This document shows positions 23,607-31,747 of a stretch of DNA of 32,071 nt, piece by piece; the stretch's first letter is position 1, and the number at the start of each line of letters is the position of its first letter. The position numbers and the translations under genes were made by a program. The DNA is taken from assembly GCA_947259045.1 (NCBI GenBank), contig CAMYKZ010000040.1, positions 1 through 32,071 of the forward strand, given 5' to 3'. The notes beneath the pieces were generated by a model. It did no database searches. It saw only the letters and a program-made list of their open reading frames with translations, and had not been told where the DNA came from. The DNA is from an uncultured Afifella sp. (GTDB lineage Bacteria; Pseudomonadota; Alphaproteobacteria; Rhizobiales; Afifellaceae).

Positions 23607-24671
23607 TCAGACCGCCTGCCCGGTTTCCGGATCAAACAACCGGACACGATCAATATCGGGAACTAGGCGGACCGTCTCGCCATGGCGGAAATCATTCAAT
23701 TCCTTGAACAGGCCGCATACCTTGGTGCCGCCGATCGTGCCGTAAACTTGGACATCCGGCCCGGTCGGCTCGACAACTTCGATCGCGAATTCCGCACCAT
23801 CGCCGTGAACCGAGAAATGTTCCGGCCGCACGCCGTAGATCAGTATCCGGCCGTCGCCCAGATTGTCGCGGTGCGGCAGCGGCAGCGCAATATCGCCATC
23901 AACGTTCAGGACAGGTTTACCGGCCGCAGACCCGACGGTTCCCTGCAGCATGTTCATGCCGGGAGACCCCATGAACTCGGCAACGAACAGGTTTGCAGGG
24001 CGGTCATAAACCTCCATCGGCGCGCCGATCTGTTCAATAATGCCATCGCGCATGACAACGATCTTGTCGGCCATCGTCATGGCTTCGATCTGATCGTGGG
24101 TGACGAAGATCGTCGTCGTCTTGAGACGCAGATGCAAAGCCCGGATTTCCGTGCGCATCTGCACCCTGAGCTTGGCATCAAGGTTCGACAGCGGTTCGTC
24201 AAACAGGAAGGCTTCCGGGTCGCGGACAATGGCGCGGCCCATGGCGACGCGCTGGCGCTGGCCGCCGGACAATTCGCGCGGATAGCGGTGCAGGTAGTCC
24301 TCAAGACCGAGAATGTTCGCCGCCCAGTCCACTTTCTTCTTGATTTCATCCTTCGGCAGCTTCTTCAACCGCAGGCTGAAGCTCATATTGTCGAAGACAT
24401 TCATCAGCGCATAGAGCGCGTAGTTCTGAAATACCATGGCGATGTTGCGGTCTTTCGGATGCAAGTCGTTGACCACCCGCTCGCCGATCCTGATTTCGCC
24501 GTCTGTGATCTTCTCAAGCCCGGCGATCATTCTCAGCAAGGTGGATTTGCCGCAGCCTGACGGCCCCAGAAGAACGACAAATTCGCCATCTTCAATCGTC
24601 AGATCGATCCCGTGAATGACTTCCACATCGCCGTAGCTCTTGTAGATCCCGGAGAGTTCAACAGATGTCAT
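23607..24671 (-). CDS. Sugar ABC transporter ATP-binding protein (UgpC/MalK type)
   Basis: A 354-residue ATPase that drives the CUT1 importer encoded upstream in the same operon. Walker A is GPSGCGKST, the Q-loop VFQNYALYALMNV, the signature LSGGQRQRVAMGRA, Walker B AFLFDEP, D-loop SNLDAKLR and the switch His FVTHDQIEA. The C-terminal TOBE/regulatory part has GVRPEHF. The usual ALYPHM of this family is ALYALM here. The ATG at 24671 is preferred; an ATG 45 bases earlier lies in the same frame. It sits between dehydrogenase copy 2 (75 bases before it) and GpsA. Confidence 0.95.
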   Translation of the reverse strand: MTSVELSGIYKSYGDVEVIHGIDLTIEDGEFVVLLGPSGCGKSTLLRMIAGLEKITDGEIRIGERVVNDLHPKDRNIAMVFQNYALYALMNVFDNMSFSLRLKKLPKDEIKKKVDWAANILGLEDYLHRYPRELSGGQRQRVAMGRAIVRDPEAFLFDEPLSNLDAKLRVQMRTEIRALHLRLKTTTIFVTHDQIEAMTMADKIVVMRDGIIEQIGAPMEVYDRPANLFVAEFMGSPGMNMLQGTVGSAAGKPVLNVDGDIALPLPHRDNLGDGRILIYGVRPEHFSVHGDGAEFAIEVVEPTGPDVQVYGTIGGTKVCGLFKELNDFRHGETVRLVPDIDRVRLFDPETGQAV

Positions 24672-24746
24672 GATGCCCCATTTCAAAACCCCTTGTGCAC
24701 CGTGCCGAAAAGACATGGCAGTATTTTTTTGTTCCAGCGCCGGCGC

Positions 24747-26084
24747 TCATGCAATATCCGCCACGAACTCATCAAGAAGGCCGGCATCGGCGGCAAGATC
24801 GAGAAACGTCCAGCGGTTTCTGATTTCGCGCGCATGGATCAGCGCATCGCGCCAGAGATCCGGCTCAAGCCCGAGCCGATGGCCTGTCGTCGCCCCGCCG
24901 GCAGCCTCCAGCGCGTCGATCATCACCTGCGGCTTGAGCATCTTCGGTTCCAGCTCGGTTTTCAGCTCCGGCCAGATTGCCCCAAGGCGCGCGTTCAAGG
25001 CATCAGCGCCCGCCTGATCAAGCGCTTTGGCGCGAAACTCCGCAACACATTGCGGACCGGCCGCGGGCCCGTACCGCTTCAGCATGTCGGCTTCGTCGAT
25101 TTTTGTCGGCCTGACGAAAGGCGGCCTTTCCATCGACAGGATCCGTTGCTGCAGTTTCATGATCGCAATCGCCGCAATGCCGACCTGCTCGCCATGCAGA
25201 CTTCCCGGATGCCGGTCACCTGCAAACATGTCGATCCAGTGCGACACCATGTGCTCACCCATCGATCCGTGATTGGAAACCCCGGTAAAACAGACGCCCA
25301 TGGCGCACAATGTCAGAACCCGCTGCAGGATACCCGTTGCGGTGAGGTCGCCTGACTTCAGCCCGGCAGCCGAACCAATCATCGCCGGCTCTTCCGGGTC
25401 CGTCAGCGCATAGGGGGTTGCGGAAAAGCGGCTGCCGGTGAGCCGGTGCGCGGCCCACCAGTCGATCTGTGCGGTTGGCCGGCAGAGCGAATCGCCCAGG
25501 CCGGCAGCACGCAAGCGCGCTGGTGCATCTGCTGAAACCTTGAGATCAAGGAATATACCGCGCGGCGCATTGGACGGCACTGAAACCTTCAGGCCTGAAT
25601 CCAGTTTCAGCGAGGCCGTGGACGAGGCGTATCCGTTCATCGAAGCGGCCGTGCCGAATACGGCGTAAGGCCGGCCATCGAGAAATGTCGCATGTTTGCA
25701 GCAATCGTTGATCGTGCCGGCGCCAACGGCAATCAATGCGTCGGCGTCTTTTGTGCGCTGCGAAATCTCCGCAACGCTGTTCTCGCTGGCGCTGAGACCG
25801 GCGGGGAGGATAATTTCGTCGATTGACGCAATTGCGCCGAGCGCCTTCGCGACACGGTGGCCGAGGGCCTCTACGGTATTTTCATCGGAAACAATCGCCA
25901 GCCTGCCGCCAAGCCCGAGCGGCGCGACCAACTCCGCCTCCGCGCCGTCGAGATCGTCGGCGAGACAGATCGTCTGAAATGGCAATTCCGCCGGCGCGCC
26001 GGTTTCCGGATCGATCCAGCGGCCGGAAACCACATCGTCGATGACCGCATTCCAGTTTCGTTGCATATCTGGTCGGTCAGGCAT
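24747..26084 (-). CDS. sn-Glycerol-1-phosphate dehydrogenase-like protein (EgsA/AraM family), copy 2
   Basis: A 445-residue metal-dependent dehydrogenase. The NAD motif is GAGTINDCCKHA (121-132), with TAASMNGYASS near 145, GLGDSLCRPTAQ with a metal-ligand Asp near 198, and His residues in HGSMGEHMVSHW and SLHGEQVG that complete the site. It differs strongly from copy 1 outside these motifs, so the two are old paralogues or have separate origins and probably distinct substrates. The ATG at 26084 overlaps the kinase stop by eight bases (ATGCCTGA); in-frame starts further upstream would overlap the kinase gene more. Coupled kinase and dehydrogenase suggest that the phosphorylated polyol is oxidised next. 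Confidence 0.85.
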   Translation of the reverse strand: MPDRPDMQRNWNAVIDDVVSGRWIDPETGAPAELPFQTICLADDLDGAEAELVAPLGLGGRLAIVSDENTVEALGHRVAKALGAIASIDEIILPAGLSASENSVAEISQRTKDADALIAVGAGTINDCCKHATFLDGRPYAVFGTAASMNGYASSTASLKLDSGLKVSVPSNAPRGIFLDLKVSADAPARLRAAGLGDSLCRPTAQIDWWAAHRLTGSRFSATPYALTDPEEPAMIGSAAGLKSGDLTATGILQRVLTLCAMGVCFTGVSNHGSMGEHMVSHWIDMFAGDRHPGSLHGEQVGIAAIAIMKLQQRILSMERPPFVRPTKIDEADMLKRYGPAAGPQCVAEFRAKALDQAGADALNARLGAIWPELKTELEPKMLKPQVMIDALEAAGGATTGHRLGLEPDLWRDALIHAREIRNRWTFLDLAADAGLLDEFVADIA

Positions 26085-27606
26085 CGCCACCCTCCACAAA
26101 TTCGACCAGACGGGTATTCCAGTCCGCCAGCGCCGGCCACAGGCCGCCATGAATGGTTCTGAGTTCCGCGTAACGTTTGACGGCCTGATCGTCCGGTTCA
26201 AAACTCCTTTGCAACGGACCGCTCATCGCGGCTGCCGCATCGGCAATGGACTTGTAAAACCCGCAACCGGCTGCTGCCGCCATCGCTGCGCCAAGCGCCG
26301 ACGCCTCCACGGTCTCCAGCCGATGCACCGGCCGGGCGCTGGCATCCGCCAGTATCTGACACCACAGATCCGACGCCGCCCCGCCCCCGATCGCCACATA
26401 ATGATCAATCGGACTTGCCGTTGCCGTGGCGATCTGGTCGCTCACCATAGCCTGCTCCAGCACAACGCCTTCCAATACCGCGCGATAGAGGTCGCCGCGG
26501 GAATGAGATGCCGACAGGCCGGCAATCACGCCGCGGGCACCAGCATCCCAATAGGGCGTCATGACGCCCGACCAGTAGGGCAGCAATGACACACCGCGCG
26601 CACCGATGCCCGATTGCCGGGCTTCCTGCTCAAGCGCATCGAAAATGCCCGGATTGTCACGCGGGACGATCTGGAACATTTCCCGCACCATCCAGTCGAC
26701 CAGAAACGTTCCCGTTCTGACGCAGGATTCGTATATGTAGCCGTCTTCGGCGATGGCGCCCATGGTTCGGAATGCCGGATCGTGCGCATAGGAACTGCCG
26801 TAGTTTCCCGAAACGACGGCCGTACCGAAATTGATATAGGCACGGCCCGGCACAAGCACATTGGCGCCGGTTCCCGCGCACTGGCCGTCGCCGCCGCCGG
26901 CGATCACCGGCGTTCCTGCAGGCAGACCTGTCGCGGCGGCCGCCTCGGCGCTGACGCCGCCCATCCGCTGCCCCGGCCGGACCAGTTCGGGCAATTGTTC
27001 GCGCACCAGGCCGACCGCATCAAGCAGCACGTCGGACCAGTCACCGGCCGCCATATCGAGCAGCCCCATAGGATCTGCGGACGCTGTCGACGTGATCCAG
27101 TTGCCGGTCAGCCGGAACGAAAGATAACCATGCACTTCGGCGATGCGCTCTGCGGCGGAATAATGTTGCGGTTCGTTTTCCGCCATCCAAAGGCAGCGAT
27201 AGAGACAGGGCGTCACATCAAGCGGCTTGCCGGAAATCCTGTGAATCTCCGCCCCGCCCAAGCGCTCGCCGAGGCTTTTCACCTGCGGTTTGGAACGCTC
27301 GTCAAGCCAGACCGTTCCCGGGCGAATGGCCGTACCGTCGGCACGGAACAGTCCGAAGGTTTCACGCTGATTGGAAATCGCCAGCGCGGCAATGCGCTCC
27401 GGCTCGATTGCCGACGCGATCTGACGCAAAACCGCGCACGTCGATTGCCACCAATCGTCCGGATCCTGTTCGAAATGCAGCGGCAGAGGATTTGAAAGCG
27501 GTACCGGTGCCCGACCTTCGGCAACGATCAGCCCGCTGCGGTCAAAGGCGATTGCCTTGGCCGCAGTGGTTGATGAATCGATGCCGATAACAAGATCGGT
27601 GGACAT
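26077..27606 (-). CDS. FGGY carbohydrate kinase, xylulokinase-like, copy B
   Basis: About 509 residues. Visible are GIDSSTTAAKAIAFDRSG, AISNQRETFGLF, VWLDERSKPQ, STASADPMGLLD, AGGGDGQCAGTGAN and IGGGAASDLWCQIL. It is a paralogue of the kinase at 18669 and a relative of xylulose and polyol kinases. The ATG at 27606 is chosen because the family begins here; an in-frame ATG at 27660 adds 18 atypical residues. It lies after the binding-protein gene and an intercistronic hairpin, and overlaps the dehydrogenase start. It is the likely first intracellular step after uptake. Confidence 0.86.
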   Translation of the reverse strand: MSTDLVIGIDSSTTAAKAIAFDRSGLIVAEGRAPVPLSNPLPLHFEQDPDDWWQSTCAVLRQIASAIEPERIAALAISNQRETFGLFRADGTAIRPGTVWLDERSKPQVKSLGERLGGAEIHRISGKPLDVTPCLYRCLWMAENEPQHYSAAERIAEVHGYLSFRLTGNWITSTASADPMGLLDMAAGDWSDVLLDAVGLVREQLPELVRPGQRMGGVSAEAAAATGLPAGTPVIAGGGDGQCAGTGANVLVPGRAYINFGTAVVSGNYGSSYAHDPAFRTMGAIAEDGYIYESCVRTGTFLVDWMVREMFQIVPRDNPGIFDALEQEARQSGIGARGVSLLPYWSGVMTPYWDAGARGVIAGLSASHSRGDLYRAVLEGVVLEQAMVSDQIATATASPIDHYVAIGGGAASDLWCQILADASARPVHRLETVEASALGAAMAAAAGCGFYKSIADAAAAMSGPLQRSFEPDDQAVKRYAELRTIHGGLWPALADWNTRLVEFVEGGDA

Positions 27607-27735
27607 ATGTTCACGCCGCCCCGGTACAGACGAGTTGCACAGGTTAGATTTGCTGGCCATTATTCGACCGCCGGTCTGTATTCGGCGAGCGAACAGCCGA
27701 AGACATGGGCCAGATCATTCATACACCGCCCGCAA

Positions 27736-27761
27736 CAGCGGCCCGGCGAACCGGGCCGCTG
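27736..27761. terminator. Perfect intercistronic hairpin after the binding-protein gene
   Basis: An 11-bp perfect stem (CAGCGGCCCGG / CCGGGCCGCTG) with a four-base loop, which is UUCG in the minus-strand transcript, lies 15 bases after the binding-protein stop. There is no U-run, so it probably works as a 3' stabiliser or partial terminator that raises binding-protein mRNA over the downstream genes. The remaining gap to 27606 holds no other signal. Confidence 0.7.
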
Positions 27762-27776
27762 CCGGTTGGCAGTGAC

Positions 27777-29315
27777 CTAGCGAAGGCCGGCGTCGGCGAC
27801 CTTCTTGTCGACGATCATGGCCAGTTCGTCCATCGCCTCCTTGGCGCTGCCGCCATATTCCTGACCTGTCAGCAACTTGCCGAGCGTGACGGGAATATCG
27901 TTGTTGGCAAGTTCCGCCCACAACGGCATGTCGGGTTCCGATCCCATGGCATTGTCGATGGTCCATTTGATGGTATCGAAATGCCGGGTGGTTCCCGGAC
28001 CGACTTTGGCCTTTTCCTTGACGCGCGGGTCGGTGAACGAGGAATTGCGCATCGGCGATGCGCCGCCGCCAAGGGTCGACACACGCGCCATCACATCCTT
28101 TGAACAGGCCCACTGCATGAAGATCCAGGCTGCTTCCTTGTTTTTGGAATATTCCGACAGCGCAATCACCGAACCGCCCTGGTGGCCGCCGGCGGGAATT
28201 TCGCCGAAACCGGCGTCGGCAATGGCGCGGCGGCCGTTGGTTTCGACCGGCGGACGGGCATGTTCCATCATCCCCTGGACCTTGGATTCGTTGGCGTCCA
28301 TGCCGGGGAAGAACTCACCCCAGGAAATGCACATGGCGGCCTGGCCCTGCTGCATCGACTGGAATTGGCCGTCCCAGGTCCACGTCGTGGCAGCCGGCGG
28401 CGAATAGTCGGCAAGCAGTTTCTGATAGAATTCCAGACCCTGGATGCCCTGCTCGTCATTGCCGGAGAACATGTTGTTCTTGTCGAAGATCGAACCGCCA
28501 TGGCCCCACAGATAGATCGTCCAGTCGCATTCCAGCGAATAATGCCCGGACCGCGCCTGGCAGGTATTGCCATAGATCCCGTTGCCCTTTTCGGCCTCGG
28601 TGATCATCTTGGCGGCAGCCATGTAATCTTCCATTGTCGTGGGCACGGAGATTCCGTGTTTGTCGAGAATGTCCTTACGGTACATCAGGATGGCGATCGG
28701 AATATCGAAGGGGATACCGACCATCTTGCCGTCATACATGGCAATACCGTCGACCAGTGGCTTGGAGAAATCCTCCCAGTCGAAGTCCGGCATGGCCAGC
28801 TCCGGATTGGAGGCATAATATTCCGTCGGATCGACGGTATCGGGCGCGAAAGTCGCCATCCAGGACTGGTCGAGATAATACAGATCATAGGTGCCGAGCT
28901 GGCCCTGAACATCCTGGGTCGCCTTGGCAAGGACCTGCTCCAGCGGCACGATCTCAACCTCGACCTCGATGCCGGTCAGCTTGGTGAATTCTTCCTGTGC
29001 CAACTGGTTGGCAACGATCGAGGGCGGCGTCGCTTCGGTCGAATAGCGGATCTTGGTGCCGGAATATTTTCCGCCGACATCTTTCAGCCAGGCCTGGATT
29101 TCGTCCGGGGTCGCAGCGCCAGCCTGATCCGTTCCCAAACCGGTCATACCGGAAAACGGCCGTGAGCCGCCCAGATACGAACCGGCGAACGCCGACATGC
29201 CGACACCGGCCATGGCCAGCTTCTTCATGAATACCCGCTTGCTGATGCGTTTGGCGGTAAAGTCGTTGCAGGCGTCCGTGACGAAAGTTTTTCTATCATG
29301 TTCCCGAAAACTCAT
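27777..29315 (-). CDS. Sugar ABC transporter substrate-binding protein (CUT1, UgpB/MalE type)
   Basis: A 512-residue periplasmic receptor that gives the importer its specificity. The N-terminus has a long charged region and KRISKRVFMKKLAMAGVGMS, a Tat-like signal with Lys-Arg instead of Arg-Arg. The mature part shows the extracellular solute-binding family 1 fold (TGIEVEVEIVPLEQVLAK, YDLYYLDQSW, GIPFDIPIAILMYRKDILD, a C-terminal GGHQGGSVIALSEYSKNKEAAWIFMQW). Several Trp residues in the pocket region (WDGQFQSM, WTWD) fit a carbohydrate ligand. GGAGGAAA gives a very strong ribosome site. It follows the permeases, unlike the more common binding-protein-first order. Confidence 0.94.
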   Translation of the reverse strand: MSFREHDRKTFVTDACNDFTAKRISKRVFMKKLAMAGVGMSAFAGSYLGGSRPFSGMTGLGTDQAGAATPDEIQAWLKDVGGKYSGTKIRYSTEATPPSIVANQLAQEEFTKLTGIEVEVEIVPLEQVLAKATQDVQGQLGTYDLYYLDQSWMATFAPDTVDPTEYYASNPELAMPDFDWEDFSKPLVDGIAMYDGKMVGIPFDIPIAILMYRKDILDKHGISVPTTMEDYMAAAKMITEAEKGNGIYGNTCQARSGHYSLECDWTIYLWGHGGSIFDKNNMFSGNDEQGIQGLEFYQKLLADYSPPAATTWTWDGQFQSMQQGQAAMCISWGEFFPGMDANESKVQGMMEHARPPVETNGRRAIADAGFGEIPAGGHQGGSVIALSEYSKNKEAAWIFMQWACSKDVMARVSTLGGGASPMRNSSFTDPRVKEKAKVGPGTTRHFDTIKWTIDNAMGSEPDMPLWAELANNDIPVTLGKLLTGQEYGGSAKEAMDELAMIVDKKVADAGLR

Positions 29316-29364
29316 TGCGTTTCCTCCATTGGGCTTAGGGTCGGGTTGATCTTGTCCATGGCCG

Positions 29365-30255
29365 TCACTCTTTCAGGGAGCCGAGCGTTAGGCCGCGAAC
29401 CAGATGGCGTTGCACCAGCAGGATAAAAATGAATGCCGGCAGAATTGCAGTGGTGCCGAGGGCGGTGATGAAGCCCCATTCGGTACCGGTGGATGTGACG
29501 AAGGTCGTGATCTTGACCGGAACCGTGCGGATCGATGTGGTCAGGAACAGAGACAGCAGGAATTCCGTCCAGGAGAAGATAAAACACAGGACCGCCGTTG
29601 CCGCGATGCCGCCGCGCACCATTGGCAAAACGACCATACGGAAGGTCTGCCAGCGCGTCGCGCCGTCGATCATGCAGGCCTCGTCAACGTCTTTTGGCAC
29701 ATCGTCGAAGAACGATTTCAGCAGCAGCACGGCAAGCGGAATGTTGATCAGCGTATGGACGAGGATCAGGCCGATGCGGGAATCGAGCAGGCTCAGATCG
29801 CGGAACATGAACAGGATCGGCACGACGATCGCAATCGGCGGCATGAAACGCTGCGACAGGATCCAGAATATGAAATGCTGCTTGCCGCGCATCGGCATCC
29901 GCGACAGGGCATAGGCTGCGAGGCAGGCGAGGAAAACCGTAAACGCTGTCGAACCGACGGCGACGATGACGGAATCGACAATCGTCTGCCGGGAATCGTA
30001 CGACGAGGCGCCGCCGGCGCCATAGGTGCCGCCGGATTCCAGCGCCAGGCTGACCCGGGAGACGCCGCCCATCGTGACGCGGTAATTGTCCAGCGTCGGC
30101 TGGAAATCGAAATAGACCGGCCCGTCCTTGTTGAAGATCGCCGAATAGGGTTTGATCGAAGACAGGCCCCACCAGAAGATCGGGAAGGTGAAAATGATCA
30201 CCAGAAGGACAGCGGTAATGTCGCGGAATGTGCGGGCGGCAAAGGATTGTTCCAT
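29365..30255 (-). CDS. Sugar ABC transporter permease (MalG/UgpE type)
   Basis: A 296-residue inner-membrane permease with about six membrane segments (first at VLLVIIFTFPIFWWG). The EAA loop that docks the ATPase is DEACMIDGATRWQTFRMVVLP. It pairs with the permease at 30255. Its ATG shares one base with the stop of the upstream permease (TGATG), so the two are made in equal amounts. Forty-nine bases separate it from the binding-protein gene. Confidence 0.95.
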   Translation of the reverse strand: MEQSFAARTFRDITAVLLVIIFTFPIFWWGLSSIKPYSAIFNKDGPVYFDFQPTLDNYRVTMGGVSRVSLALESGGTYGAGGASSYDSRQTIVDSVIVAVGSTAFTVFLACLAAYALSRMPMRGKQHFIFWILSQRFMPPIAIVVPILFMFRDLSLLDSRIGLILVHTLINIPLAVLLLKSFFDDVPKDVDEACMIDGATRWQTFRMVVLPMVRGGIAATAVLCFIFSWTEFLLSLFLTTSIRTVPVKITTFVTSTGTEWGFITALGTTAILPAFIFILLVQRHLVRGLTLGSLKE

Positions 30256-31190
30256 CAGAAACGCACCCTGAAAATCTGAATGAAGAGATTGGCGACGACG
30301 ACAATGATGATCAGCGTCATCAGCGAGAGCGTCGCGGCATAGGGGAAATTGCCGATCTGGAACATCCGCCCGGCATAGGCCGTCAACGTTTCCGTCACCG
30401 TGCCCGGTCCGCCGGATGTCATGACATAGACGTAGTCGAAAATCCGGAACAGATCGACGCCTCGGATCAGAACCGCAATGGCGATCACCTTGGAAAGCAT
30501 GGGCAAGGTCAGTTTCCAGAACATCTGGAAACCGTTAGCGCCGTCAATCGCCGCCGCCTCGAACGGTTCTTTCGGCAGAGCCCGGAGCCCGGCCAGCATG
30601 ATCAGCACCATGAACGGGGTCCATTGCCAGATATCGGCGAGCAGGACGCCGGCCAGCGCCGTCGAACCGTTCGCCAGGATCGGATTTTGCGGCGACAGCA
30701 GACCGAGCGCATAGAGGTTCTGGCTGATCCAGCCGAACGAGCCGTCTTCCATCAGCAGGAACATCATGCCGGTGACGGCAGGCGGTACCACAAGCGGCAA
30801 CGTCATCAGGCCGCGCATCAGGCCATAACCGCGGCGGTCGGTATCGAGCAGCAGCGCAATGCCCAGGCCAAGCGCCAGCTGGATCACAAGACCGATGGCG
30901 GTATAGGTGAAGGTGACATAAAGCGCATTCCAGACACGCTCATCGGCAAATGCTGTTTCCCAATTCTTGAACCAGGCGAACTCGTCAACCCGCTTGATGC
31001 GGTTGCGGACATGCAGCGACAGCCAGAGCGCGTAAAGCAGCGGGTAGATGCCGAAAACGAGGATCAGCGCTGTTGCCGGCGCAAGCCAGGGAAACGGATG
31101 TTCCGATGTCAGAAACCGTGGCCATCGGCTTTCTCCGGGACGCGCGCTTTGGCTGCCGTCAGGTGGAAATGTGCCGGTCGCAGCGCTCAT
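30255..31190 (-). CDS. Sugar ABC transporter permease (MalF/UgpA type), first gene of the operon
   Basis: A 311-residue inner-membrane permease with about six membrane segments (first at APATALILVFGIYPLLYALWL). The EAA loop is EAAAIDGANGFQMFWKLTLP. As the first gene on the minus strand it lies directly behind the promoter region at 31191-31368. Its start has no clear Shine-Dalgarno. It forms the heterodimeric channel with the next gene. Confidence 0.94.
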   Translation of the reverse strand: MSAATGTFPPDGSQSARPGESRWPRFLTSEHPFPWLAPATALILVFGIYPLLYALWLSLHVRNRIKRVDEFAWFKNWETAFADERVWNALYVTFTYTAIGLVIQLALGLGIALLLDTDRRGYGLMRGLMTLPLVVPPAVTGMMFLLMEDGSFGWISQNLYALGLLSPQNPILANGSTALAGVLLADIWQWTPFMVLIMLAGLRALPKEPFEAAAIDGANGFQMFWKLTLPMLSKVIAIAVLIRGVDLFRIFDYVYVMTSGGPGTVTETLTAYAGRMFQIGNFPYAATLSLMTLIIIVVVANLFIQIFRVRF

Positions 31191-31368
31191 GCGGGGTTGC
31201 CCACTGACATACGCCCAACAGCATCATTGGCAGGCAACGCACCGGCGCCACTCATCCACATTCAGCATTTCCCCTGCGTCATTTTTTCGTCACAAGTGAA
31301 TTTTTGTAACTCGCATGTTTCATTTGATCATACCATTGTTCGCTGAACGGCTCTTGTCAAGCGGTCTT
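31191..31368 (-). promoter_or_regulatory. Promoter region of the transport/catabolic operon, with a candidate operator at 31289-31310
   Basis: An AT-rich stretch holds the inverted repeat GTCACAA-N8-TTGTAAC (31289-31310; arms match at six of seven bases) and a second short dyad GTTCGCTGAAC (31339-31349). Part of the first (TCACAAGTGAATT) resembles TCACAAATGTAATT in the dyad at 11489-11532, which suggests a shared SorC operator. No clear -10/-35 pair can be fixed. Confidence 0.45.
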
Positions 31369-31423
31369 GGCCGCTATGGGGCCGCTATGGGACCGCTATG
31401 GGGCCGCCACGGGCCCGCTGCGG
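31369..31423. repeat. 11-bp tandem repeat, five degenerating copies
   Basis: GGCCGCTATGG occurs twice exactly (31369-31379, 31380-31390), then as GACCGCTATGG, GGCCGCCACGG and GCCCGCTGCGG. It covers the 3' end of the SDR remnant, whose frame it extends to a stop inside the repeat. It looks like a slippage product. Confidence 0.8.
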
Positions 31424-31588
31424 CATGAGCTGGCCGCCATTGACCTCAATCACCTGCCCGGTGACGTATCCCGACAGGTTGTCGCTGGCGAGATAGAGAC
31501 AGGTTCCGGCGCAATCTTCGGACAGGTCCAGGCGTGCCATGGGAATGGTTACGCGGGTCCGTTCCAGTTTGTCCGGCGTCGAATGGTG
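31385..31588 (-). pseudogene. C-terminal remnant of a short-chain dehydrogenase
   Basis: Only the last third of an SDR is present: TPDKLERTRVTIPMARLDLS, EDCAGTCLYLASDN and SGYVTGQVIEVNGGQLMP match the usual C-terminal end. The Rossmann motif, Ser and YxxxK parts are missing, and no SDR sequence lies upstream in any frame. An abnormal tail (RARGGPIAVP) runs into the tandem repeat. This indicates an old deletion at the edge of the sugar locus. The bases 31589-31747 hold no gene. Confidence 0.8.
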
Positions 31589-31747
31589 TCCACGCAATCG
31601 GCAACGCGCTCCGATGGCAGCAAGCACCGGACAGAGACAGGGATGTCGTATTTTGAGTTTATTCGGCGCTGGATGAAACAGGCAAGTCGGTGCCGGGAGC
31701 AGGGATTACCGTCCTGGCTCCGCCATCGTCAGGGCCGCGCGCGAATT

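Noticed and set aside
30228..31346. Plus-strand frame of 372 codons across the permease gene
   Set aside because: Gln/Arg/His-rich shadow of a permease gene with clear membrane segments and EAA loop.
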